Source of the DNA: Climacteris rufus
Taxonomy: Eukaryota; Chordata; Aves; Passeriformes; Climacteridae
Reading direction: 5' to 3'
NCBI GenBank assembly: GCA_013398175.1
Contig: VZRZ01007306.1
Span: 1,234-65,233, forward strand
DNA length: 64,000 nucleotides
In this document: piece after piece, positions 21,901-34,007 of the stretch
How positions within the stretch are numbered: the first letter of the stretch is position 1
Layout of the letters: every line of letters begins with the position of its first letter
Translations under genes and position numbers: made by a program
Notes under the pieces: generated by a model
What the model was told of the DNA's origin: nothing
What the model saw: the letters and a program-made list of their open reading frames with translations, nothing else
Databases searched by the model: none

Positions 21901-24900
21901 AAAGAGCCTGACAGAAACTCCTCCCCTGCTCTGCTCTGCTCCCCTCTCCAGTATCAACTCCCCCTTCATACACACACCAACAGCGAGAGGGAGAGAGGTG
22001 GAGAGAAAGATGCTAGCACAAATGCCAGCAGATCAAGCAAGATATTCATTTTCAGTTCACATGGCCACGCTTCCCTGCTTGCAACAGCCTGCCATGCTCA
22101 TTACTGCCTGCAATAACAAAGAACACTATAAAAAGAGTCTTCAATCACCTGCCAGCTACCGGCTTCTGGATGTGAGAAATACTGATGGATTCCCAAAGCA
22201 CCAGAGAAACAAGTGAAAATCCACAGCATCATAATGAAGTACTGGCAAGCCCCAGAGAGACGAGTCAGCAAATTTCCACAACTCTTAGTGTTTGCACTCA
22301 TTATGAGAGTTCTCAAGGTGTCTTCCCAGGGTGCAAGTGAGAGCAAGACCACTTTCACACTCTAGAAGGGGCTGAGGGGAAAATAGATGACTTTCCCAAG
22401 GTGATCAGTGCAAACCAGTGGCAGAGCTGTGAACAAGCAGCTAGGGATTCATTGCCCCACTCAGCAGCCAGAAGAGCCGCAGCTGTACCCCTCCACAAGC
22501 AAACTGCACAGTCCAGTGGCTGGTCCCACAAGTGATACAGATCCTGAGTGGCACCCTGTTTCTCCCTCATGGGAAACCCATACAGCCTAGTGACAGGAGG
22601 GCCACTGCTGCTGCCAGAGATACCACTCCAACCCACAGGAGCCTAGCTCTGCACACTCTTGGTGCCCAGAGCCACTCTCCCCCCATGCAGGGGGCAAGGG
22701 GAGGCTGACACCATAGGAGCTGGTATCCTGCTGAGGGGTGGATGTGCTATATACGGGAAAAGAGAGATGTTTACCTCAATGTTGCAAAAGCACTATCATT
22801 TCTGGCTCCTGGAGATCCAGAGTGCAGCAGACTGTGCATTGCTATGGCAACATGCTCCGATGTCAGAGAGAGAGATTTCTATGCTCTGCTCTGCTCAGCA
22901 CAGGATCACAGCAGCTGCCGACACGCACTGGGCAGGTGGAGCAGCTTGTGTGAGCGGCAAGGCAAAAGTGGACAATGGGGACATTGTCCCAAACCCAGAC
23001 ACAGCAAACAGCTTGTACAGAGGGAGTACGAGGAGCTGGAAGACTCTGCGGCAAGGGCACCTCGCTGCAGGCTAACACCAGGTTCGGCAACCTCCCTTGT
23101 GCCACCACATCAGCCGGCAGGGCAAGGACAGCTGCAGTAGCATTGAGGTCTGGGAGGACACAAAGAGCGTCTCATTCCCCTCACACCACAGCACACAGGG
23201 AGCAAGTCTGTGCACGCAGGCAGCGATGAGGCCCTGGCATGCTGAGATGAAGGTCCTGTCCTGAGATACATCAGACAGCCAAAAGATGGGTGAAGAGGCT
23301 ACAGTCCCCATGCACATCTGAGTACCATTCCATGTCTGTCAAGCCATCCTAAAGAAAAGTGAGAGTTTGCTCATCCTATGTCATGTGCTCAACAGCACCC
23401 AGGGGTAGATAAGATGCAAGTGAATTGAATGGACTTTTCCTGTGGTTACATCTTCCCAGTCTCTTGCAATCAGGGATATACACCCTTACTGGGCAAATGG
23501 ATAGACACATGATGGTTCCAGGTGCATTTTTACTCATAAACGATGCTGCTGTCTCCCCAGCATGCAGCAGCCTTTTTGACACCATTAACCCTTTGCTCAT
23601 GTTGCCCCCAAGGATGCTACAGGTTGAAATCCTTCCCACAGACTACAATAAGTGTGCTCCATGCTGAAGGACAACAGTCAGTGGAACAGGGAACGGGTAC
23701 CCTAAACATCAATACATAACCTGTCCCTGGGGTGAGAAACTTCTGATTCCTCACAGATTCTGCCTCTGTCTTGTTTGAGGTACAGATTCTTTCCTTTCTG
23801 GCCAACAAGCAAAATACATTTTCTTTTCCACAACAGTCAGGTCTAGCAAACTCATCCTTAGCTAACACATTAAGATCAAATCCCAATTGTGCTCCAGCCT
23901 TTTTTTACACAAACCTCTCATTGCTAGAGGATAACTGAAAGGAACCTTTTTCTCTGGCAACAAGCATGCTCTAAGTTATTTCTGCCACTTCACAAATAAG
24001 GTTTTATTTTACTTAACCCATGTGAAATTATTCACTGCTAGTGGAAAAGCTTTTCAAAGAAAATCTCTTCTTAGAGGAAATTTGCACTGCAGTCAAACCG
24101 CTCCAGATGAGCTAAGCAGCAGGTCCTGACAGGTGCTACGTAAATGGCCACAAATCACTCCCTATCCCAGCAGCCCCCTGCCTAGCAGATTATTCTTGCT
24201 CTAAGATTTATAAGCCAACTCCCCAAGCACCCTCAACACATCTGAAATAATTATATTCCCTTAATATCACACAAAGACCTAGGCCAGTGTCAATTGCACA
24301 GAGTGATTTTATTATTAAACACAAGCTAGACTGAATCACAGCCATATTTCTCTTCTGTTGCCCACAGCACAGCACCATCGCTGCTGCCTAATTGCAGCAG
24401 TTCACCTAGGAATGCCCGAGCTGAAGTTAGCAGATCCTCAGGTAGGATGGGAACTTTAGTTCACAAAGGAACAAGTCTGTTTCTGCAGCAGTCCAAAACT
24501 CCAAGGATGACAGGATGTTCTTTTTTCTTTTTTTCAACCACGCATGGAAAACATTTCTCAGCTAACACTCTCCCAAAGAGAGAGCCTCCTGAAGCATTTG
24601 AAGCCTTAAATGTCTTCAGATGGGGGATTCAGCTTAGATATCATCAGTGTCCCTGACTTTCATCTGCAAGTGATAATACAACCTTGTACTCCTGAATGAG
24701 CCAGTATTCTGCGTACACAGTGACTGTATTCTGGGGAAAGACCATCCTTTGACATTAGAGAAGACTCACCATTTTAGAAATTAGCATGCACACAGGATTG
24801 ATTTATGTCTGTAACAGAGCAGCAGGGATTTCTGAGGGAGATGTGCATTGTTAACATTAAATAGAGGGATAGAAGGGGTGTTTTTAAGGAGGGGCTGAAA

Positions 24901-26958
24901 TAGTTGTGCAGTAACAGAAAAATCAAAGCTCACCGCACCCAGAGGACCCTCCAAGTGTGTCAAGAATTCATGATCTTCCTCTTGTTCAGAGGTTAGCAAA
25001 GAACTGGTAGGAAAGGGGCAGAATGTAAATATTCATTTAGCCATTACACCACTGGGGTAACAAAAAGGATTATGACTCTATCTATGGACCTTCCCTATCA
25101 GTTCCTCTAAGGAACAAACCATAAACCAGCAGGAAAGTTTTAAACTTTGGGTCAAAACAGATGCAGAAGTAAAAAATCAGAGTCTCTGTTATTCATTCCA
25201 TCTCATCCTTTTAAAGCCACACAAAAGCTCTTCACCTGTTGTAGGCACTATGTCAGACCTTATCACCCATAGAGGAAATGGGCAGTTGTTCCAACTTACT
25301 CTGAAATTAGCTCCTTCCCATCTGTTCCTTCCACCAGCCAAGTTTCCCTGTGAGGCAAAACGTACTCAATCCTTGCTTGATCCTCCTAGTGTCATTCAGC
25401 AAATCAACAACACAAGAACAAAAACTGCAGAATTCAAAGTAAAATTCAATATTGTCTTTTGGGGTACAAACCTAAGGACCACATTACTGCATCTGAAGAA
25501 CTCAAATGTCTTCAACCAAAGTCACAAGAATCTATTAGCAAAATTTAAGCCTCATGTCAACGACAAAAGTACAAACAATAAAATCTGACAAAATACACAC
25601 ATGCATATCAATTACTTAAAATATATCCTCAAGATCCAGTAACATATTTGTGTGGCACAGACAGGTAGAACAATTTAATACTGCCATTAAGTATTGCCTG
25701 TTAAAAAAATAACATTAAATCTTTCCTTCTTCCTTAATCTTTTTTATCCTTCTCCTCAAAACAGAAAGGGAAACGAAAATCAATTCTGATGGATAAGCTA
25801 CTCATACACAATGGATACAGAACTAGACCTTAAAACTGATCAACAGCAACATTCCTGTAATATTAGACAATGACTTCTGAAGTCTGCCGACTAGGGGGAG
25901 CTGACAATCAAGATTAAATCTAAACATCTCCAACTGTCATCCCTGTGAACAGCAGAAGTACTAGAGCAACCGCTTCATTTCTACATGCATAAGTAACCAG
26001 ATCAACAGGACTCCTAGAAGAGTAACAGCTGGAATGGTGCAAGAATGATGGATGACCACACGAGGGCAACTGAACTCTCTCTCTTTTACGTTACATGAGA
26101 AGCAAGCTAAAAGCACATCCACAACCAACAGGCTCATGGTCACAGCACAAATCTTTACAACTGACTTTTTACATCAATAAGCCCCTAGAAGTGAAGTGAG
26201 CAGAGTGACAAAAACCATAATGGCTGGTAACAGAGCAGACCAGTCTTGGTATCACTGTATCTCTGTGGACACATCTTGAGCCAAAAGAAACCACTCCTAA
26301 GATAAAAGCCCTGCTGAGAATGATAGGAGACCACAGGTTTAATGAAAACACGCTGTTTGATAATAACAAAGAAATCATGCACCCTGTTATCCTGATTAGC
26401 ATTGCAAGTGAAGAGATGCCTCCAGCCCTCTTCACATTCCTTGCAGCAGATCTGAAAACAGCTGTTTCATAGATTAGCTGTTGCACTTCCTACAAAGCAC
26501 CATACTATCCAAGGGAAAAAGTTTCTCTTTTTGAATTCCTCCTTTTAGGAATTTTCATCTACTGCCAACAGAGCTGACAGAAATTAAGTGAGCCATATAG
26601 TAGGCACCAACCAGCACAGACCACCAAGTTCCTTAAGTTAAAGCTGCCAAATGTAGCTACAGAAAACAGCAGCACTTTGAATAAATCCATAAATGCATCA
26701 AAACCCTAAAATTCTCTATATCTGTGACAGAAACCCACAGGAAAGTGATTCAAGAACTGATGCAAAGCCTACAGACTAACTCAGATCAGCTGCAAACAAC
26801 TTTTGTCTCTGTCCTTCTAGTGAGCATGCTTAGAGTCAACAGCACTGAAATAAACCCCTCACCACTCCACCAGAGATCTTCATTAAAATAAAAAAAGAAA
26901 AACAACCACCCTCCAAGGCTTCACTCTGACTCTGACAGAAAATGAAACAACAAAAACA

Positions 26959-27091
26959 AAAAGGGGAAAAGGAAGGGCAGGACAAGGAAGGGATGGGGGA
27001 GGGGGGAAGAAAGGGGAGGAAGGAAGGAAGAGGACCAAAGCAAGGAGGGGACAGAAGAGGGAGAAGTGGGAGGAGAGTGGGAGGAAGGGAA
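26959..27091 (+). repeat. Purine-rich tract
   Basis: About 130 bp of nearly uninterrupted A and G on the plus strand, including GGGGGAGGGGGGAAGAAAGG, so it is pyrimidine-rich in PSD3 sense. Such tracts can form triplex DNA. The minus-strand frame across it is low-complexity and not a gene. Confidence 0.85.
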
Positions 27092-28337
27092 TTTAGGCCA
27101 CTCTGAGATTCACACACGTTTCAAGTGGGTTGTCACCTGCACTTGTAGGCATGGCAGTAAGGAAGGGGGAAAAATAGGCACAGCCTTTGACATCCCTTTC
27201 CTCCACAGATCCATCTCCTGGAGTCATGTCTAGCCACCCTACATCAAAACCAGGTGAAATCTTTTCTACCTCTCATGGTGCCTTCCAGAACCTGTCTGTT
27301 AACAGGACCGAAAACTGGTGCCTTGGATTTGCCCTGTATTTGTATCCCTTGTGAATACTTAATCATCCAAGAAAGCATGACCTTGGAAAGAAACAAAATA
27401 TTCCACTCAACACAGTAATGGAGAAAAAAAAAATTCAAAATTTAAGGAGCAACCTAATACTCTTGTTTGAAAGAAAACAGTGTAACTGGGTCAAAGTGAG
27501 AACAGTCCAATGTCATTTGTAAAGTGTAGTGATAAACAGAAGGAAGGAATACCAAAGTTCTATACAGCAATAATCCTAAAGCTGGTGAAAGGAATGTTCT
27601 CTCCTCTTCTTCTTTTTTTTTTTTAAATATGGTATAAATTATATTCCTACTCCTCCTTCCCTCGAGATGCAGCACAGAACTTAAATTTCAAGCAGATCAG
27701 TGGGTGGAAGATCAAAGAATGTTTTTCAGAATTTGTTTTCTACCTACATGGAGGTGGGAGTAATATGTTACAGGGACCAAAATGTATGTGTGACATTGTA
27801 TTAGAGATTTCCCAGCCTGAAAAGAGCTCAAAATTTCTCTTTTAAAGTGGCAGAGTGCATCATTGCTGGAGACTACCAGTCTGTATCCTTCACACTTGAC
27901 AGCTGACATTCATCCTTGGGAGCTGCTATGCATTTCAGTTAAAGTGGGAGACAAGTGACAGCCTTGGCTATCTGACAGGCTGGAGAAGCTAAACATCATA
28001 TAATTCTCTTGTCTGATCAACCTAGACAAAACACTGCAGAGAGCTTGCCTCCACAGATGAAAATTAACGCCCCAAATGTTCATTATGAGCCTGGTATGGA
28101 GCCACATAATTGCAGCCAGTAGTAATGAAAATTCTTAGCTGAGTCTGCGTCGGTTTCAATCCTTGCTGACACAAAAGCCTGATAGTCTAGGTAAGATCTT
28201 TTGAATAACAATTGTAAAATAAAGAGGTGAAAGGTTGGAGGACCAAAAATAATTCAGGGAAATGCAGATCATGAAAGCAGAAATAGGTCCATCCTGAAAA
28301 CCAGGTACAGTCGGCTTCCTAGTAATATAAGCAATCC

Positions 28338-28341
28338 CTAG
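28338..28341 (+). repeat. Target-site duplication, left copy (CTAG)
   Basis: CTAG precedes the TGTTGC start of the LTR and is repeated after its end at 28931-28934. Confidence 0.6.
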
Positions 28342-28742
28342 TGTTGCAAATGATACAACTTTTAATTTTTTTTAACTAACTTTATTCAGGTTTGTTCACC
28401 TTTGCCCAGGGGAGGGGAATTGAAGATTCTTTTCAAAAGATCCTGTTTCAGCGGGCGAGGCCTGATGAGCTTAACATCTCAACTGATTAGGAGTAGCCCA
28501 AAAGAAACGCAAAAAGATAATGACCACCAGCAAACACCAACGAACATCTACCCCAGACACTGCCCCCTGGCATGGTTGGAGACACCTGGTCTGGGAAAGG
28601 CTGCTAAGGGAATCAAGAACTGAGGACCTAATTAGCATCAGAGGTGAAGCAATACGGGTTCAGTAGGAAACCAAATACTAAGAACTACGCAGCTTGGGAC
28701 CAATGAACACTGAACCAATGGATTTCTATGGGTTTTGGACTT

Positions 28743-28748
28743 TATAAA
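28743..28748 (+). promoter_or_regulatory. LTR TATA box
   Basis: TATAAA lies about 25-40 bp downstream of two CCAAT motifs and 110 bp ahead of AATAAA within the LTR. Confidence 0.6.
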
Positions 28749-28852
28749 GTTTGGGGGGAAAGCCAGTAAAACCCATGTCTGTTGGAATGATTTTCCCTGC
28801 ACAACCTGAGCAATGTGTGGATGAAATTATTCCCATCACACATCTTGGCCAG

Positions 28853-28858
28853 AATAAA
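28853..28858 (+). terminator. LTR polyadenylation signal
   Basis: AATAAA followed about 40 bp later by a GT-rich stretch (GATGTTGTTGG), typical of an LTR R region. Confidence 0.6.
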
Positions 28859-28930
28859 GTAATGCCTGCGTTCTCTAACACTAACAGATGTTGTTGGACA
28901 GCTTTTGTTTTTCCTGCAGTTTTGGTAACA

Positions 28931-28934
28931 CTAG
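28931..28934 (+). repeat. Target-site duplication, right copy (CTAG)
   Basis: Repeat of 28338-28341 directly after the LTR. Confidence 0.6.
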
Positions 28935-31578
28935 TACCACCCCTAGACTACGCAGAGTAATCCTTATTCCTGGATCACCTTTACAAAATCTTATGTTTTA
29001 AGCCTGGTTTAAAGTTCTGCTTTCCCTGCTAAGAGACACAGTTGGTATTAGGCTTCTACTGTTATGAGGCTTTCTTCCACACAAATCTGTGTTTATTTGA
29101 CTTGAGAAAAAAACACATAGATCACAGATTTTTCTTTCTATATGCACTAAGTTCCTGAAATGCAAAAAGAAAATATATTTGCATTTCAATGGGGCACAGT
29201 GTCAGCAATCTCTGTAATTTGAGGGACACAAAGCAATGCAAACACCATCATAACCTGGTCCAACTCACAGTTCAGCACAGGCATGCTTTAAGTGGTTATT
29301 ACTCTTGAATAGGACAAAAGACAACAACCAAAAAATTGCAAGCCGAAGCAAGCAAAGGTTATCATGGCAAGAAGGTTCTCAGCAAGGATGGAGAGGAATG
29401 AAGACAAGCCAGGTGTTCCCTCCGGTCACTGTGGATCTGTGCTTCCTCAGAGAGTTAAAGGAAAGTATACTTTCACAGACAACTATTTAAAACAACGATT
29501 AATCATCCTGCATTCCCTGACTTTTATACTGCCAGATTAGACACTGTTGTCTCCTAGCAGCTGAAAGGGGCCTTCAGTAATAGATCTACCATTTCATAAA
29601 GGTAAGAAATGGCCCAGAAATAATACTTCCTACACAAACATTTTTAAGAGGAAAATCTTTATGTTCGGGAAGAAACAACGAGGCAGAGTTCTGTCTTATT
29701 CAGTGGAGCAAAGACACTTGGTCCTCTCCTTCCTCTTCCCATTGCTGCAGGGTGTTAGAGCAGTCAATGCTGTCCTCCAGGGGCCATTCTAGCATACTGT
29801 CACAGGCTCTCATTTCCTTGACTTCATCAGGTTTCCCTAGAAGGTGGGAATTTCTTGCCAAAAAGCCACGAAATGGATACAGAGACTGCTGATGAGAGCA
29901 ATTAGGGTATACACAAAAGTCCAATTAGTGTGAGTTCCTCTGCATAAAGGGGTGCTGAGAGTGTGCGGGGAGGAGTTAGACACCTGATGCTCATTGTCTT
30001 ATCTCCACTAAATACCTGAAATGACTGGAATGGATGAAGTAAGACGCCAGTAATCCTCTTTAAATTGAGTGTTTGCTTTGGAGGGCTTTCAAAATGAATT
30101 AAAAAAAGAGAAGGAGAGAGAGAGGAGGCAGAAAGACAGTTGCTAAAAAAACCCCTCTTAATGAAAGTGCAGGGAACTGACAGCAACATGAGATAAACCC
30201 TACTTTGCAGCTTCTATAGGAAATTGCATATCCCAGGAATCCTGATCAAGAATTCAGATCCTGTAGGAAATTAAGGAGGACTGGTGCTTCAGAAGAGTTC
30301 AGCACCAGCACCTCCAAGTTAATTCGGTCACTTCATTACAGTGCTTCGCAAGAGATAAGGCCTACCCAAATAACAGCCTTTGAGGAAAAGAAGATTTTTT
30401 ATGGAGGATTAGCATCTCATCTCCATCAACAGCCCCTGACCGGATGACTCTAGCCAAGTCCCTGTAAAGCATCCCAGGTCCCTCAGCATGATGGAGGTTC
30501 CCAGAGAGTACAGTGGGTCAGTGAAGATCTATCACCTCCTACCGAAAGACACACAGCCAGGTATGACCTCTTCACATCCAGTGTTCATTATCATGGGGCA
30601 GTACCATGATCCGTCACCAGTCAGTCTGTGTCAGAGGTTGGGTGATGTCCCTGATTCCATGAATGAGGTGTCTTGGACACTGAAAATTCAGAGGATATTT
30701 ATTTATGCAGGAAAGGTGGTACTTTGCACAAGGCCTAACAAGAGAGTACCCCACCCAGAACACTGCCTAACAAAAGTGGCGATCCATTTCCTCGGAAGTG
30801 CCTCCTTGCAGGCTCACTCTGGATCACAGAAGACATTTTCTCTCCTTATATATGAAATGCCTTCTTGCTGCCACCTTGCTGGATTGGACTCAAGGTGACA
30901 AGAGGAAGACACAAGAGTGGCCAACACAGTACCAGGACTTTATTTGTGGGGACCACACTGACTGCAAGAATTGAAGCAGGTATGTATAGCCAAAACAAAG
31001 CTGTTTCCAAGCCAACCTCCTTCTCATTCCAGAAAATCTTGCAAAGCCAAGCTTTGAAAAAGGCTGTGGTCACACATATCACTGTAGCATATCATTGCAA
31101 AGATGGTATGACTATAGTAGATTAAAGCTGATGTGAGCATGTGAGAAAGAAACCACTCCTACTCTGTAATCATGAGGTTCTTGACATTGACAAAATGCCA
31201 GAGGGATTTTGTTTTCTTCCCAAGGAGGGAGATCCTAGCAATGGCTTCCCTTTCTACAGACACATAATGAATACATGAATATTACAAGCAGCCCTCAAGG
31301 GGAGGAGTGCGCTTTTAATCACAGTTTGGCATGATTGTCTGTATGGGTCCCAACTTTAAAAACAACCTCAGATCTGATTAAACAAGTGAGGAAAAAGAAA
31401 CAGCAATGAATCTTTGTGCAGACAGGTGTACAGAAGCAAAATTTATTTCTATGTTATATAAACAGACAGCAAGACAGAAGGTGAGCAAGATCATATTAGC
31501 ATTTCTCCTTTCAAGCCAGAGTGAAATATCTGTTCTCAAAGCACAACTAATGCCACACTGAGAATAAGATCGTGAAGG

Positions 31579-31616
31579 CCTTGTAGTTTTCACCAAACCT
31601 TGTAGTTTTTACCAAC
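31579..31616 (+). repeat. 19-bp imperfect tandem duplication
   Basis: CCTTGTAGTTTTCACCAAA is followed by CCTTGTAGTTTTTACCAAC, two mismatches. It is a minor intronic duplication. Confidence 0.85.
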
Positions 31617-33917
31617 CTGTTGTTGGAAAAAAACCCAATAAAACAGAGATAGCTCCCCCAAGGAAGTGGAAAGAAAAGAGTAACTGGATCTAATGTCCCA
31701 AGTTTTCTGAGGTTGATCACACAGAAGTGTCTCTCCTCACTTTCTGATGTCTGCCCCTTGATGTGTTACTTTCCTATCCAGACAAAACACTCAGAGCCAC
31801 GCTCTGCATTCAGTAGCACTAAAGGTGAAGGGATTGACTGAAGGCAACGTTTGACTGATGCCTGTCAGCTGGCCATCCTGAGTAGCTCAAGCAGCATTTG
31901 CACCCATGGCTCTGTGAAGTGGATCCACAGTAAATGCTGCACAGTTTCACAAGCCCTGGATGAACAGTCAGCTCTTCCTGGCCTTCCTTCCCCTCCATCA
32001 CTGCTCAGCATTGCTCTGGGGCTCAGCAGAGTTGCTGAGCGTGCACAGTGGAGCAGCAGGGCTACGAGGAGAACACAGAGAGACTGCAGAGGCAGAAAAG
32101 CCGACTTGGCTCGCCACAGGACTGCATTACTCACCAGCGGGTGCTCAGGACCTCACTCCCACAGGGGCACACTGCCACCCTGTGGAAACAGCTCTCCCTA
32201 TCCCAGGCGGCTGTGCTAGGATGCAGGGAGAAAGCTCGCAGCTTCACCGGTGCTCAGCAGCTACACTGCTAATGCAGTGGCAAGCTATATGCACTTGCGT
32301 GCTGTGCTGAAGCAGGGCTCTGTGAATTTAATTTCTTGAGACTAAAACAAAATTAATTTCTGCTAAGTCTTAATGACAGCGACACTGCTGTGAACACAGC
32401 AGCACAACTACTGACACTCACTCCACCCCCCTCCACTGATAAATTAAGAAACAAGGGGCAGTTCACCAAATCTACAGACAAGCCAGATGAGAAACCAAGG
32501 CTGGGAGTCACCTCTGTCCCCAAGATGTTAAGGCAGCACACAGAAAAGGGCAGAAAGCTTCAAGCAAAGTGTGACACCAACACTGAACTTCTTCCATCTG
32601 TCTACATCCAAAAAATCCTGAGCCCTGGTCTTTGCTTTGGGTGAAGAGTCAGACATCCTTAGCACGAAGCAGGTGAGTACTGAACACCAAGGTACAGCCC
32701 CAGCTGCGTAATTCTGCCAGCAGGAAAACAAACAGCAGGTGAGCACCAGCAGAAGTCTCTCATCAGCACACTCTGAAGGTTATTTAAACACAATCTGGAG
32801 ATCTATTTATTCAATAAGGGCTGTAATTAGCCCGCAAATTAATCTCAACATACCCCTCTATAGCAAACTGAGAAATGAGATTCCTTGGGGGAAAAAATAA
32901 TTTAAGTGTGGCTACTGAGAGATGAATACTCTGTATACAGATTTAAAAATTAAAGACATTAAATCTAAAATAAAGGGGGGTTGAGTTTATATTCCCAACT
33001 ACTTAGTAAGAACTGAGGCAGGAGGGCCCAACAAAAAGCTCCCTGAAGAGGCTGGAGAAAATGACGAAATTACCAGTACTAGAAGACAAAGTCCTCTGCC
33101 TTTGCAGGTACATCTGTGTTTCACAATGGGCCTGACACAAAACTCCCAAAAGAGATGGCAACTCATTTAATTTACTTCAATATGCATTGGGTCAGCTCTC
33201 AGATGCAACAGCCTCTTATTTTTATTTCCATTACAAAAAAGTAAATAAATTATGAACCCCAGTGTATGAGCACCTGTCTTCATTCAAACAAACTGCTGTT
33301 TCATGCCCGCAATCAGACAAAAAAGAAGTGAAACATTCTCATTAATACTGACAATGAAACAAGATTGGTCCTGCTCAGCCTCTTCTCCTGTTCTTCAGAT
33401 TTAATTCCTGGCCCAAACTTAATGAACAAAACCTGAAGCAACACAGCCTGTGCCAGACAGCACATTATAATCTAAAATTACATCTCCAGCTCTAATGTGA
33501 ATACCCCAAAGCACCTTTGATGAAAAAATACACACACCTTCCAGATTGTACACAGAGATCTGCAGCCTTATGTATTTGCAGTCAGAGCCAATTGGCTGCT
33601 TTTGTCTGCCGTAATCAGGAGACAGTGCTTTGGGTTGGCATGACCACAGGAGTCTACAAGGCACGCAGCTCCACAGCCAGATCTACTGCAGCTCAGTCTC
33701 ACCCCTCCATGCTGCAGAGTCTCCTTCACTATCAAGTGAAGGCAAGAGGGAAAACAACAGAATAAACACTGTATATATTACGTATGTTCTGGGAGGAGCA
33801 ATGTGTCCATCCCTTGTCATGTTTAGTAATTAAGATTCAGAAAATGCAAGATGGGTGTTCTGTTTTGAACCATCTTTCAGTAAAAATGAAACCCGCGTTC
33901 TGCAGTTAATTCCTTAC

Positions 33918-34007
33918 CTTCAACAGCCCTCTTGGGAAGTCTTTGCCATCATTCATCCCCTGGAGGTTAGCAACAAACTCTTGGCAGGTCATCTTTTTCC
34001 CAATGTT
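33918..34007 (-). CDS. PSD3: PSD3 coding exon, end of the Sec7 core
   Basis: This 90-nt exon is exactly 30 codons, phase 0 on both sides, with acceptor TATCCATTTCAG and donor TTGAAG|GTAAGG. It encodes NIGKKMTCQEFVANLQGMND then GKDFPRGLLK. It continues the Sec7 fold after the NTDLHGH motif, and ends at the LLK boundary where ALYNSIKNEKLEWAV follows in PSD proteins. Because it is symmetrical, skipping it would keep the frame but remove part of the catalytic domain. The phase-0 end is the same as that of the ATG-containing exon at 21508-21666, so both can splice to the exon at 10129. Confidence 0.95.

Larger units (their letters stand above)
28342..28930 (+). mobile_element. Solo LTR, 589 bp, probably class I (ERV1-like)
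   Basis: The block begins TGTTGCAAATGA and ends TTTTGGTAACA; the ends form a short inverted repeat (TGTTGC/GTAACA, one mismatch), flanked by CTAG on both sides. Inside are two CCAAT motifs (near 28700 and 28715), a TATAAA at 28743-28748 and AATAAA at 28853-28858, in the order and spacing of an LTR read on the plus strand. A 4-bp duplication is usual for gammaretrovirus-like (class I) elements. No internal viral sequence adjoins it. The short duplication means the termini are slightly less secure than for the 15.98-kb LTR. It is antisense to PSD3. Confidence 0.72.
21901..33917. other. PSD3 intron between the alternative first exon and the last Sec7-core exon
   Basis: It holds one solo LTR (28.34-28.93 kb), a long purine tract (26.96-27.09 kb) and a short 19-bp tandem repeat (31.58 kb). 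The 22.3-23.3 kb part is somewhat GC-richer. Open frames here are short, unsupported by splice sites and have no domain I recognise. Confidence 0.55.

Noticed and set aside
21683..22216. 177-residue plus-strand frame beside the alternative exon
   Set aside because: Contains a Lys run from an A-rich tract, no domain, and is on the strand opposite to PSD3; most likely chance.
26836..27117. Proline/serine-rich minus-strand frame
   Set aside because: Direct translation of the purine tract; low complexity.
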